In this document: positions 22,994 through 35,765 of the stretch, in pieces | Numbering within the stretch: the stretch's first letter is position 1 | Layout: every line of letters starts with the position of its first letter | Source of the DNA: Coix lacryma-jobi var. lacryma-jobi | Lineage: Eukaryota; Streptophyta; Magnoliopsida; Poales; Poaceae | Length of the DNA: 64,000 nucleotides | Direction of reading: 5' to 3' | Assembly: GCA_009763385.1 (NCBI GenBank) | Contig: CM019822.1 | Location: 22,686,842 to 22,750,841 of the forward strand | Translations under genes and position numbers: made by a program | Notes under the pieces: generated by a model | Databases searched by the model: none | Told to the model about the DNA's origin: nothing | Seen by the model: only the letters and a program-made list of their open reading frames with translations

Positions 22994-23849
22994 TAGTGTA
23001 CGAGTAACATGTGGACGTACCAGTAGCAGTGCGGAGAGACGTCCGGTGGCGATGACTACGAAAAAACCGATGTGAAAGTGGCAGTTGGCCTCGCAGCCTG
23101 ACAGCCTGAGTGGGGCGAGTCCCGGCAGGGATTCGGGGGTGATGTGAGAATCCACTAGCAGCGCAGAGAGGTGGAAGCGTGCACCTCACGTCGAGGTGCC
23201 GCGGGATTAGACAACACCTGGGACCCTCCTCGGATTTCCTCCATTTCGTCGCCCCGGATCCATGCTGGCTGGCTACCGCGGTGAGATCAACGTGAACGAC
23301 GGGGTGGATGGTGTCGCGGTGAAAGTGAAATGAGACCGAAGGGCGTCTCGCTGCCGATCATCCCTCAACACGACACCGCACCGTCGACTGGTGAAGTACG
23401 GAGTACTATGCGTTTATTTCTGCCGACGTTTATCGATCTCGGACATACAACTTTGTCAAACACACACACACACACTAGCATGGGCACCGACCAGTGACAA
23501 AGGCGCGCGGCTTGGGTTGGGAGGAAGGTCCTGGATCGAAATCTATGCGTTTGGACGATTTCTCCTTTGTGGAAAGGAATCTGAGGCAGGGAGTGGCGAG
23601 CACAGCAGCTTACCTGGTCCTGTGGTCCTTTCCACCGAGTGACACGCAGCACCGTCTCCTCTCCCGACCTAACAAAGCGCACAAACAAGACAACCAAACC
23701 TCGCTCACGTTGTCCCACACGAGAAAACGCCTGTAAATACAGTAGGTTGACTTGGGCATGCACTAGCGCTACACGACGCACTGGATATGGCAAAACCACC
23801 ACATTCCTTCATATTCATTGATTGACGTGAGATAAAGGCGACATGCAAA
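22994..23849. other. Intergenic, no gene recognised
   Basis: Moderately GC-rich sequence with a short (CA)n run at 23460-23475. Overlapping frames on both strands do not resemble proteins I know. Confidence 0.4.
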
Positions 23850-26338
23850 TCTACCCTACTAATGCACCATTATAGATTTATTCTAAGTCTACCTAAAAAA
23901 ACGTCCCCCGCTGAGATGGTCTTACTAAATCCACATACAAAATTGTACCTAAAAAACCAACTCCATAAAAATTGACGATCCAGATTTAATTTGTAATCTT
24001 CTCTCTCCTTACTCACATCTAACAGACAAGATTATTTGTATGGTATATCCCTCATCATTCAATCATTCTCCATAGAAGGAAAAAATCGTGGATCCTAAAA
24101 TCATGGATCGCGGGGGCATCGGAAACACGCCTTGTGCATGGAGGCGGCCTCACCGCCCTTGAAGACTAGGCGGTCAGGCTTGCTTTATTTACTCTCCCAA
24201 AAATAAACGTACATTAAAATAAACTTTTCATCATAAACATTTATAATCCTCCTTCCGTTCTAACTTATAAATAGCTTTAATTAATTTTTTATATACATCC
24301 AATTTACTATATATCTAGATATATTTCAATGTACTGAAAAAAAATCAAAGTAACTTGTAATTTAGAACATACTAAGTATAATAAATATCATCATTAGATA
24401 AAACATATACTTTCGCAACAAATTTTTATTGAAAAATATAAATGTTTATTTTCTAATATAACTAAACTTAAATCATCGAGAAACGGAATATTTATTTATT
24501 TTGGGACAAACGAAATATGTACATCGTATATTTGTCGATAATTAAATCCATTAGTGATGTTTGTTAAATCTCTGAATATTTCATTTTTAAAAAACACAAA
24601 ATTCAAGAGTGAATATTGAAAAGGAAAGATCAAGAAGGGATAATAGGTCACTTGAGAGTAGCCTATAAAACTACCATAGGCACGTGAATTGCATATATAT
24701 AATCTACACTTAGACAAAAAAAACAAAGTAAATTCATTAATATTGTATAAGCAAAATAAGTGGCTCATACTGTCACATCTATCCTACTAAGACACTATCA
24801 TATATCTATTCTAATTCCACCAAAAAAATATCCCCTGCTGAGATGACCTTACTAAATCCACACATAAAATTATACCCACAAAACTAACTTCGTACAAATT
24901 GACCATTCAGATTTCTTGAATAACTTTCTGTCTTCTTACTCACTAACATCTAACGGACCAGTTTAAATGTATGATATATACCTCATTATCACTCAATCAT
25001 CCTCCATGCAAGGAAAAAATCGCGGATGCAAAAATCGTGGATCGCAAAAGGAAAAAAATATGAGAATTGTGTTCGGTTGTTTTGGGGTCCTATAACATGC
25101 GATTTTGTGGCCTCGAGATCCAGAATCGTGCGGTCACAGTGCTGCGTCGGTTGGTCGTCCAGGCGGGCTATCCGTCCGCACCACGTGCTTGTGCTCTCTG
25201 AAATACGCCCGTCAATTGGTCCGTGCACAACTTCAGCACGGACGTACGGCTCAGGCCACATATATGTTTGTATTTTTTCTGAAATTTTTCAATAACTTTT
25301 AAAGAATTTGATAGTATTTACGAATAATTTGGTATATATTTTATGATATATGAAATTCATAGAAAAAAAATCTGTATTTTTTTGAAAATTTTTACATATA
25401 TTTGTGTCATCTCCAAATTATGTCACTTTGTCCAAGAAATTACATTAAAAATCATTGTAAATAATCATAAAGTGATGTAAATATAGCTATAAGACAATGT
25501 AAATACACAAAAAAGAAATCTTATTGCTAAAAGAGAGTAAAACAACCATTTGTTAGCTAGACAGATCTAAGAAAATCTTCTTACGAGAAAAATCGCAGAT
25601 GCCAACGCACATGCACACACGTCGTCCACCCATCATTTTCTGGCCATCGTCCTACATGCACGACACACGCATAGCGAGCCTAATTAGACTGAAAAAAATT
25701 CGAGCCATCCAAGCAGGACGCGAGAGCCTGAATTCTTTTCGTGTATATTAAGTTAATTTAAGTTAATTTGGCCATATAGTTTTCTGTGGAGCGAGACCGT
25801 CGTCCGCCTCCACGCACGTGAGCCTCCACGCGCATGCCGCCGACCGTGCCTCCACACAAACGCTCCACGCGCACGCCGTTGTAGCCACGCGGTCGCCGCC
25901 TCCACGCACGCCTGACGCTCCGCCATCGGAGATGAGCATCCTTGGCTGAATCGTGACGCGTCCGAGCCTGTAGATTATAGTTTGATGATCCTTTGTAGTT
26001 ATGTATGTTATGATTGTCTTGTAGATAAAAAAAAGACATGATGATTTGGTTACCATCGTCTTGTAGATTTATATCGCCAAAGGGTGTTTTGTGTAGTAGT
26101 GCCACTAGAGAAGAGGTAATGTTTTATGTAACATGTATTATTTTTCATGTTGCATTCACCAAGTTTGTAAGCAATCTAAGGATTAGAAACGCATATAAAA
26201 TAATTATTTTATGGATTGTACAAGGGACATTATATAATTATATCTGAAAGTTAAACTATATCAAATATCCGGATATTGAATTGTTTTCAAATGTATCTTT
26301 GAAATAAAGTCGTGGCGTTAGCACGGGCATTAAACTAG
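23850..26338 (+). mobile_element. Non-autonomous Helitron with two related 5' ends
   Basis: The 3' end is CTAG (26335-26338) followed by T, preceded nine bases upstream by the hairpin CGTG-GCGTTAG-CACG (26311-26325), the Helitron signature. Two candidate 5' ends fit A|TC: TCTACCCTACTAATGCACC at 23850 and TCTATCCTACTAAGACACT at 24778. The about 270 bp after each end are clearly homologous (CTGAGATGG, ACTCACATCTAAC, GGAAAAAATCG). The minimal element is 24778-26338; the outer 5' end could belong to a longer version or to a second, 3'-less insertion. No Rep/helicase or recognised gene fragment lies inside. Confidence 0.65.
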
Positions 26339-26836
26339 TGAAAGCCTAGTAGTACGTAAGGTCATTGATGGATTTTTCCCCCCAGTAAAAATCATTAAAA
26401 GAGAGAATTTATAGTTTAATTAGAAATAACTGGTTTCCTCCTCCTCCATGGTGGTTGCCGACGCTCCTGCCATACCATTGACCATATACTCCATCCCACA
26501 CCCAATTTCTATCTCCATCCCACACCACCCATCCCACGTACTGCACACATCCGCTAACCTTAACTATATAACGTGTTGTGATTCTCGCAACAAAATCATG
26601 GTATGTTCGTTTGAACTTATTTCACCTGTTTCATCAATAGGAAACTGTAGAGAATAAATCACGATATGGCCGATAAGTTCAAGTGAACAGGACCACAGTG
26701 TTTTGATCGTAGATGAAGCCGAAATCAGCGGAAGATCGATTAGTCTGGTAGATGGCGTGTCCATGAATAAGCATTGGCTCTATCTAAAGTAGCATGTTCT
26801 TAGACTCGAGTACAACACACAACTATATATTTGGTA
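26339..26836. other. Intergenic, nothing recognised
   Basis: AT-rich sequence between the Helitron and the next Stowaway. No gene or element end is seen. Confidence 0.4.
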
Positions 26837-27020
26837 CTCCCTCTGTTCCAAAATAAATAGAATTCTACATATAAGACAAGAGAACTCTATTTGTCTTTTT
26901 ATACATTTTCGTTCTCTAATATGTAATGATGACACCTTTATAGGGGTATTTTGTTAATTTTATGATGCATTGATAACCGTATCTAATTCTACAATTGTAT
27001 TTATTTTGAGACAGATGGAG
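26837..27020. mobile_element. Stowaway-type MITE
   Basis: CTCCCTCTGTTCCAAAATAA at the left and TTATTTTGAGACAGATGGAG at the right are inverted repeats with TA on both sides. Length 184 bp, non-coding. Confidence 0.8.
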
Positions 27021-28812
27021 TAAGATTTTTCTCTTGTTCTGGCTCCATCAAAAGAGTCCTACCAAACATCTCGTTGCTGGAGCCGTTTCCAGTGAACAAA
27101 CAGAGAGGTCGGAGTCGTTTCTAGAATTACACTCAAGCTTGAGAAAGCATGTTTAATAACTCTTCAAAAGTGTGAGACATACGTGGACGGAGAGAGTACT
27201 AATTCATGATGGAAATTATACACATAACCTGATTCGGTTAGATGAGAATAATAATCATGCCAGGTGGTACATCATCAGGCCATGCTAACCTGCTGCGTAG
27301 TAGACATGATGCACGAGTTGGACCAGCCGACGCCCCTTAAAATCTGAACCCCGGGCCTCTAGCGACCGCGCGCGGTCCTGACCTAAGCGAGCTAGCCCCG
27401 GCCAAAGTTGCTGCACGTACTGTTGTCGTCTAGCCTTCGGCAGCATAAAATAAAAAAAAACTGACGATGCCGGAGAGACCTCAGACCTGAGCCTCCTCGG
27501 TGGCGCATCACATGCATGCATGCACGCGCCTGAACCCTCAAAGCACAGCACAGTCCACAGTACAGTACCACGTATGCACGCCGCTCGGCCGGGGGGCGCT
27601 GTTTGAATTGGGTGGACGAGCTGAGGATCGACCGGAGCTGCAGCCGCGACAGGTCCGCACTCCGCAGACACTGCACAGGCCACGCCGCGACACGCCTACA
27701 GCTGCGCGCGCCCGCCCGCGTAGCCCACTATCGGCGGCTCGACGCTCGGTCGTGGCGCGATGATAGCCTGCAGGGCGGACGCATCACGCACGCACGCTAG
27801 ACACACAATAATAATAAAGGACGAGAAGCTTTTCGATCGCTGGCTCGCGTGGCACGCAGCAGGCTTCATTCAATTCGTAAAGATGTCAGCGCTCTCGCTT
27901 CGTCGGGTTCTCGGCCGGCTCCCTCTCGATCCGATCCCCCTCTGGCCCCGCATAGTGGAATTCAGTGCGTGCCCTGCCGGTGCCGGAGCTTTGCGCGGCG
28001 CCACCGCGCCATGCCGCCATGCATGCATGATCCATTCCCTCCTGTCCTGCTGCTGCTGCCCATGGCTTTCTTGCGGTCCATCGTTGCAGCCTTGCAGCGG
28101 TGTCGGGGGGCACTGCCGCCTGCCGCGCGGCTGCTCCCTCCGGTGCGGCGGCGGTCATAAATTAGTGAGTGCCACACCGGCGGCCGGCGCCCAGCATACT
28201 GATACCACAGTAGTACACCGTTGCTACCCAGGGCAAAATCATGTACGTACGCCATCAATTCGATCTCTCGCGCAGCGTTAGCTAGCGTATTTCCTCGTGG
28301 GCGGGCAGGAAAGTTCGCGGCAGCCTTGTCGGTTGCTGTTGTTGGCTCGCTGCCGCGACGGGGCCGGCCGGGGCGGAGCACACTTGCGATGCCCTTTTGC
28401 TTTCCACAGCGTCCACGCGAGGAGCGAGGAGACCATGGGTCACCGATGACCGATCACTGGTCAGGTGTACGTACGGCATGAACGAGAACGCATGGTGCGC
28501 TTTCGGCTTTCAGGCTTTCACCAGCCGTTCGATCCACCCACTTAATCCAAAAAATCCGAATGCAACAACAACGCCATGATGGCGGATGGCTGGATGGCAA
28601 ATAACTGGCAAGTGCATCAGCGACTTGCGAGCGGGGCACCACACAAAGATCGTTCGCCGTGCATGCAATCTCTACGGTGCGACTTCCGGAGACGCGAAAC
28701 GCTAAACAAACCAGGCAAAAGTTATTCGAATTTCGGTCGATCGATCGGGCTGGGAGTTGTCGTTGGGACCGGAATGATGGAACGGAACGGCCGCAGTATC
28801 AAGTTACTGTTA
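27021..28812. other. GC-rich intergenic stretch, no gene recognised
   Basis: Between 27300 and 28500 the GC content is high and long overlapping frames occur on both strands. They lack conserved motifs and read as Ala/Arg/Pro-rich noise. A promoter or non-coding transcript could lie here but nothing specific supports it. Confidence 0.4.
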
Positions 28813-29138
28813 CTCCCTCTATTATCTTTTATTAGGCGTACTACAATAGTTTCTCAGTTTTGACGTAATGTTAGGCGTGGATAGAGTATCGAGGTAGATT
28901 TAAAGCCGTGTCCAACTAAACCTCGGGCAGTTACTCATGCGATGCATATTCAAAGACTTAATTTGCATGCATGTGTCCAACCACGAGCTTGTTTTTTTCT
29001 TAATCCAGGGTTCCGAAGCGTTGCGCATGTATGCATGAATACATGCACTTGGTCGAACCTGCCTCTGTCCTCGTTTTCTGAAGTTTATTGGTATATGTAA
29101 AACTCTCTCTCACGCCTAACAAAAGGCAACGGAGGGAG
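28813..29138. mobile_element. Stowaway-like MITE with long ends
   Basis: CTCCCTCTATTATCTTTTAT and the terminal GGAGGGAG (with AGGCG / CGCCTAACAAAAGGCAACG inside) are inverted repeats. TA lies on both sides (28811-28812, 29139-29140). The inner words TTAGGCGTG and CACGCCTAA also pair. Confidence 0.65.
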
Positions 29139-29251
29139 TATTAACTAATCGATGACCTAACAGATATCCTAGTCGTAGGCTCGATCAAGCTACTCGTACG
29201 CCAAAAGGAGAACCGTCCTGCGTAAATAGACGGCACAGTCATGATGATTAA

Positions 29252-29458
29252 GGGCACTCACAGTGCAGACTCTGCATAGAGTCTAAGTTTATTTATTACA
29301 TCGAAGATATCATAGACTTGAAGTCTAAATAAGACTTGAATTCTTAGTTTTCGTCTCTCTTTCTTCAATAACTATACTGCCACATCAGCAAAATATAATA
29401 AATATGAGTGTAATAAATAGATTTAGACTCTATGATAGAGTCTGCATTGTGAGTGTCA
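29252..29458. mobile_element. Tourist-type MITE
   Basis: GGGCACTCACAGTGCAGACT at the left and AGTCTGCATTGTGAGTGTCA at the right are inverted repeats, flanked by TAA on both sides. A further inner repeat (AGAGTCTAAGTTTATT / TAAATAGATTTAGACTCT) makes nearly the whole 207 bp self-complementary. Confidence 0.8.
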
Positions 29459-32400
29459 TAAGGAAGGAGAGCCTGTGGGGGCGGGTGTTAAATGTAGCTT
29501 ATCCTCTCAACAGGGGAGGGGGGTCAGGTCACCAAAGCAAGCGCGTAATCGGCGGCAGCTTTATTCCCTTCAGACCAGTCACCGCCTTTGCGACTAAACT
29601 CACGCATGCAATCCCATACGTACAATACTACTACAGTACATACCCTACTAGATTACTGATCGAGCGAGGATATATAACCTGCGATCGTTAACAATTATGT
29701 TATGCGGCAGTACGTGTCACTGATCGAGCGCATGCAGTGCAGGCGATCCGTCTCAAAGCGAGCGAGGATATATAACCTGCGATCGTTAACAATTCCCCCA
29801 CCCCCAAAAAAGCGAGCGGTTTCTGCTCGCCTTCTAGTAACTTTTGACAAAAAGCATTTTGTTCTTGTTTTGATAACAAGATTAGTAGTAGTAGTATAGT
29901 AGGTTAATGAGCGCGACTCGACTCGATCACGCTCGTACTTGTCCGGAAGTGCAGCCGCAGCTCGGAGCCCGTTTGGGCTGGTGAACCGATTCTGTGATGG
30001 AAAATGATTCTCTTTGATTCTTTATCATAAACTCTCTCCTAGAATCACTTTATAGAATCAGCAAAGAATCATTTCTCACTGAAAAGATAGTCAGAAAATG
30101 ATTCTCCGTAACAGCTCCCTGGAGAGCAGCAACTGATTGTTACTACGACGACTGCTCGCTTTGCGCTGCGGTCTGGCGCCTTGTGCGACGATCGACGACG
30201 TGCGCAGCGCGGCTGGCTGACAAAGCGGGCGGAAGGAATCGTGATGGAGCTCCGTCCCAGAAAAGACAGCGAAAAGAGAGAGAGACGAAAGGGCCGGCCC
30301 GGCCGGGGGCGCAGAACTGAACTGATGATGATGATCCACACTAGGAGTATTCCGTAGCAAAGCCTAGTAGGGGTTTATTTTCGTGTCTTTACCCGCTCCG
30401 GCGTCGTCCTGGCGTGTCATATCGTCTTTTTCCGGACGGCACGCACTGCCTTTTTCCCTCCCCCGGCTGAGGCTCCGAGGAGCTGCTACAGTAGAGATGG
30501 TAGGCAAGCGGCCGATAGGAGTACTACTAGCAGTAGATTAACGGACGCCGGAAGCCTGCAAAGCAAAGGTCCGAGTCCGATGCAGCTGTAGGTGAATGGG
30601 GACACGGCGAAGGAATTTCGACGGATCGCATCGCCGTTGGCAGCCGGCCCGACGACAATAATGGTACGTGGCCATCATGCGCCCCACCAGGCCACCACAC
30701 CACCACTCTCGTTCGTTCGGCGGCCGCGGCCAGGCGCTAGGAGCCCAGGAGGAGGAGGAGAGGAGCAGTTGCCAGTTGCCAGTCAGTCCCACCGCACCCG
30801 ACCGACCCCACCGGCGCGAGGGCGCGCGCGCGCACTAGCACTAGCATGCAGCGGGGCCCGGGCGGCCGGGGGTGGGCGGCCACGCAGCGCGCAGGCGTGC
30901 GCGGCCACTTTTGCGCTTGTCGGGGCGGACGAGGGCCCGCCCGCTGCCCCTCCTCCCCCTGGGTTCCTGGGATGGGTGAGTGCGATCTCCCTCTCCCTCC
31001 GCGCGGCCTGGCCACCCGCGTTGCACCGCGTGGTGGCGATTGGCGTCGTCGTCCGCTGTCCGTGTCCGTCCGTCCGCAGATGGTTGGTGGGGAGTTGCCG
31101 CCTGCCGCCGCGCCGCGGGCCCTCCGTTCCACTCTGCCTGCGCGGCTGCTGCGCCTTCCTCACCATCACCAGCCGGGCACCCGGCACCGCGGCGCCCCCT
31201 GCTGCACCGCACCAGTAGACGCGGGTTTTCGCGAGGGAGGCCTTTTTGACGCCGGGGAAGCAAAGCACAAGGGTCAGCGCGCAGCGGAACCCGGGAAACG
31301 GTAACGACCAGGTGCCGACGATGGTTGGGACGATGTGCAAAGGCATGTGTACAGGATCCGTACTCTCCGTATCGTACCTCGCCGTAGTTCATTCATTCAT
31401 TTCTTAATGCCGAATCAAAGCTATACAAAATTTGATTATGTTAATAGTATTATTATCAGGAGTATTATTGCCTACGGTTTGTATAGAAAGGGGTAGAAAA
31501 GAGAGAGAGCCTTGCAATGTTGACACTCCAAGAAGCTCCTCATCTGGCTTCTGTTGCACCCTTCCTTCGACCCCGTCCGTTCACATGCTCGCTCTGCTAT
31601 GCCCTTGCGTTGCATCGCATCTATCCTCTGCACCGCCACGATACCACTCACCTGACATGCCATGTCCTCCGTAGTGCCGTACACATCATGTTCACTGCCA
31701 ACATTGCGAAGCTGCTGGACCAAAATTAACATGACGGACCGGTTAGAGCCGAGTGCACCGGCCGTGACCAGAGGGTGCTTTGATCAAGGTTAAAATCTTA
31801 ATTGTATCTCATAACAAATGTTGTGGCACTGATTTAGTCCATTAAAAATAAACTAATTTTCTATCATATGGTAATTAACGAATGAATCTAGAAAAAATTG
31901 AAGATTACCATTATAATTTTGCTAAATCATATTATTGATTCACGTGTGTCTCATATGTCAGTGAGATATCAGTGACATATCTCCAACTTTGCAAAATTAT
32001 AATGACAAGTTTCAAATTGTCTCATGAATGTATTAATCAAATTAATTCATCATTACCAAATGTTACCGAAGCACCACATTATCAAATCATAGACTAATTA
32101 AGCTTAATAGATTTGTCTCGTGAATTAGCCTCCGGCTAACTAATTAGTTTTATCATTAGTCTATTTTTAATAAATTAAATTAGGACCGTAACATTCGATA
32201 CGACAGAGTTAAAATTTTAGTTCTGGGTTGGTGTCCGCTGAAACTCTACTTCGCATGTTGGATCAATCATATTGTTCAACTTAATTTTATGTTAACGTCG
32301 TTTTCCTAGCTAATAAGCTGACTAATAAATTTAAACGAACAAAGAAATAATTAGAACAGAGTTTCTGTCTCTCTGTGCCTCTATATAGAGAGGCGAGACA

Positions 32401-32933
32401 AGATGACCCACTAGCCGTTCACGCACTATGAAAAAAATAGCAGGCTATAATAAAATTACTAGTGTTTTATAGATTGCAGGGTTCTAAAATGGATAAATAA
32501 TGTATCCGCTACGTGTTAGAGAAGTGCAATCAGGTACATGTTTAATTTCACCGATATTTAGTCTAACAAATACAACTCTCTTTTAAAAGTTTTAACTTAC
32601 TGAGAAACGAGATGTGTACATAGTTTAGGACGCCATGCAGGTGTAGCTAGATGCAAATATATGTGTATAAATAGATCTAGGACTTGCACAAATGATAGGC
32701 TGTAAATTTTATTCAACGCAGAAATGATCGTAGCGTTGATCGATCATGAATTCAGGAACCGGGTTTGTGTTAAGCACTAGAAACACCCCGGTTAGTTGCT
32801 GGCACGTGGCACGGTTCCCTACGCACGTGCGAGGCCCCACGGACCATCATTCTCAGGGCTGCGCTGTGTGTTGACTGCTGTCACCGACTGGTTTTTCTGT
32901 AGCTCCGGACCGGCCCAAAACCAAAAAAAAAAC
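29459..32933. other. Intergenic DNA with a GC-rich core, no gene recognised
   Basis: A segment near 29640-29790 contains GAGCGAGGATATATAACCTG twice, about 105 bp apart. The GC-rich part (30540-31320) has long overlapping frames on both strands without conserved motifs. AT-rich DNA at 32080-32170 (TAATAGATTTGTCTCGTGAA and following) is a worn fragment of a common grass MITE. Confidence 0.4.
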
Positions 32934-33174
32934 GGCCTTGTTTAGTTTCGTCAACTTTTCCTAAATATTTCTAGATTCCCCGTCACATTAATCTTTAGCT
33001 GCATGTATGGAGTATTAAATGTAAGTAAAAAAAATAACTGATTGTACTTTTAGTATCTATATGTCGAGACGAATCTTTTAAGTCTAGTTGGTCAATGTTT
33101 GGATAAAGTTTGTCAAATAACAACGAAAGTGCTACAGTACAAATTCCAAATATTTCTTGGAACTAAACAAGGCC
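32934..33174. mobile_element. MITE with GGCCTTGTTTAG terminal repeats
   Basis: GGCCTTGTTTAGTT at the left and GGAACTAAACAAGGCC at the right form the terminal inverted repeat. The 241-bp body contains TATGTCGAGACGAATCTTTT and GTTTGTCAAATAACAACGAA, shared with the fragments at 18436 and 56254. I cannot find a clear target duplication, so the superfamily is left open. Confidence 0.75.
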
Positions 33175-33616
33175 TCGCTACTACACGCACAAAGCGCACT
33201 TGGAACGAAGCCGTACATGGACGACGAAATTTGACGCATTTCCGAAAAATTGCCAGGGCACCAATTTCCCTTGCTCCTCCTCCACCCTTCGCCCCAGCAG
33301 CAGCAGCAGCTAAGCTTCTACTACGATAAAAAAATTGCGAAAAGAATCGCACTATCTCATCATCTCATGACATATGGAGGAGAAGACTAGAGAAGGGGCC
33401 GGGCGGAGCAATTCCACTACTCAAGAAGAGGCCGTCCACAGGACATTCCTCCTCCCTCGCCCGTCCCATCCAGTTCCAACTGCAGCTGCACGCGCCTCCT
33501 CCTCCTCCCTCGTCGTCCTGAGCAGCAGCAGCTCGTCTTCCTCGCCGCTCGTTGGCAGGCGCAGCAGCACGGGAGAATCGCTGGCGACGAGGAGCGGAAT
33601 TGGGATCCTTGCATGC

Positions 33617-35765
33617 ATGGATGCGGCGCAGTGGCATCAGGTAATTAGCCTGCTAATCAATCAATCTGCACAGCCATCTTGATCGAACCAGGCGCTGGCT
33701 TGCATCGGGGGCCATGATGAGCACGAGATCTCCCACCTGCCGGCTTGGATCTTGCTGTCTACTGGTGTCTTGTTCTTTGTTATTGGTTTTGGTGTTCTTC
33801 GTCTCTGGCCCTGCCTTGGTCCTGGAGCTTTGCTTTCTTATAGGAGTACTCACTCACTCCTATGTGGGCGTGATGATCTATCTACGACCTCGCTCGCCGG
33901 CAGGCTTTTGTTGTTGGTGTTCTTGGATACCGCCATGGCGAACCTTTTATTCTTTGTGTAGATCTATGCTGAGTATATCGTCGTCATGTCCTCTCTGTGT
34001 GCGTGCCGTCTCTTCTCCATTGGCTTCGAGCTGAGGAGGGCCTTGTATGTGGCCTTTAATTCTCCCCCTACATGTCTCCTCCTTGGCTCCTTTTAATCCT
34101 TGAAAGGAGCACACGACCGCCTTTATTTTCCTTTGTTCCTGCCTTTCTTTCCATCTTATCCCCCTTTCCAAGCTCTCATCCTTTTTATCCCTCCTTTTTA
34201 TCATCTTTACTCTCTCTCTCCCACACCTCGTTGCATCAAAAGAGCAGCCATGTCTTGGGTGATGGAGTAGCAAGTGCTACGCCACAAACGCAACCCTACA
34301 AGAGCACAAACAAAGTTAAGAGTTTTATGTCATGCTGTGCTTCTCTCTCATCTTTTCCTTGCTCTTTTTTTTCACCTTTTTATTTGCCTTTGCCCTCCTC
34401 CTCTTTAATCTCACTTTGTATCCATTTGCTTGGTTCTTTGTTGCACCGCCCTGCACTTGCACCATAATAAGCTAGAATCCAAAGACCTACCCCCTGCTAT
34501 GTGCTATTCTCTTCATTCTCCCATACTACATGTTCTTCTTGCTTCTTAGGAGTAGTTGTTAGTTACCCTTAACATTCATCATTCAGGTTTGCAGTAGTAA
34601 CATCTAACGATGAGCAATATGTGTCCATTATCACCAGGGGCTAGGGCTAGGGAAGCCCATGGAGGAGATGCTCATGGCTGGAAACGCAAATCCAAACCAG
34701 AATCCAAACCCGCCGCCGGCTGCGCCCTCGGCTCCCGGCGCCCAGAGGACTGGCGCTCCCGCTGCGGGTGCTGCGGCGGCAGCGCCTTATAGCGCTGCCG
34801 CGACCGGAGTCGCGGGCGCGGGCACGGGCACGGAGCGGCGGGCCCGGCCGCAGAAGGAGAAGGCGCTCAACTGCCCGCGGTGCAACTCCACCAACACCAA
34901 GTTCTGCTATTACAACAACTACAGCCTGCAGCAGCCGCGCTACTTCTGCAAGACGTGCCGGCGCTACTGGACCGAGGGCGGCTCGCTCCGCAACGTCCCA
35001 GTGGGCGGCGGCTCCAGGAAGAACAAGCGCTCGTCCTCGGCCGTCGTGTCGGCGGCGGCCGCCTCCGCCTCCGCGGCGATGTCCGGCACTGTTTCCGTGG
35101 GGCTCCCGGCCAATAAGAACCCCAAGCTGATGCACGAGGGCGCGCACGACCTCAACCTGGCGTTCCCTCACCACAACGGCGGCCGCGCCCTGCAGCCACC
35201 GGAGTTATTCCCGGCGTTCCCGAGCCTGGAGAGCAGCAGCGTGTGCAACCCCGGAGCGGGCATGGTGGGCAACGGCGGCGCCGCCGCCGGCAGGGGCATG
35301 GGCGCGCTCTCGGCGATGGAGCTGCTGAGGAGCACCGGCTGCTACGTGCCCCTGCAGCACGTTCAGCTAGGGATGATGCCCCCCGAGTATGCCGCCGCCG
35401 GATTCGCGCTGGGCGAGTTCCGCATGCCCCCGCCGCCGCAGTCTCAGAGCTTGCTCGGGTTCTCGCTGGACACGCACGGCACGGGGGGAGTTGGCGGCGC
35501 CGGGGGTTACAGCGCCGGGTTGCAGGAGAGCGCGGCTGGCAGGCTGCTCTTCCCCTTCGAGGACCTGAAGCCGGCGGTGAGCGCAGCTGGCGGCGGTGCA
35601 AGCAACGGAGGAGCCGATCATCATCAGTACGAGCACAGCAAGGATCAGGCTGCAGGCGACGGCAGCGGGGCCAGCGGCGTCACCAGTGGCCACGAGACTC
35701 CAGGATTCTGGAGCAATAGCATGATCGGGAATGGCAGCGGCAATGGCGGCGGAGGCCATTGGTAA
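33617..35765 (+). CDS. Dof zinc-finger transcription factor (DAG1/DAG2 type)
   Basis: Exon 1 (33617-33640) encodes only MDAAQWHQ; after a 997-bp GT-AG intron, exon 2 (34638-35765) continues GLGLGKPMEEMLMAGN to the stop, giving 383 residues. The phase-0 junction and short first exon match the DAG1/DAG2 (Dof3.7/Dof2.5) subfamily, so the internal ATG at 34659 is not the true start. The Dof domain lies at about 85-139, with zinc ligands Cys87, Cys90, Cys112 and Cys115, and ends VGGGSRKNKR. It binds AAAG cores in the nucleus. Later subfamily blocks are AMELLRSTGCYVPLQH, LLFPFEDLKP and the end PGFWSNSMIGNGSGNGGG. DAG-type proteins act in seed, light and vascular regulation; the rice or sorghum orthologue number is not claimed. 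The N-terminus is Pro/Ala-rich and low in complexity. Confidence 0.95.

Noticed and set aside
27285..28381. Frames of up to 173 codons on both strands in a GC-rich stretch
   Set aside because: Same reasoning: no motif, overlapping frames, and no promoter or splice structure recognised.
30592..31392. Several 130-210 codon frames on both strands
   Set aside because: High GC content suppresses stops. The predicted proteins are Ala/Arg/Pro-rich without motifs, and frames overlap on both strands.
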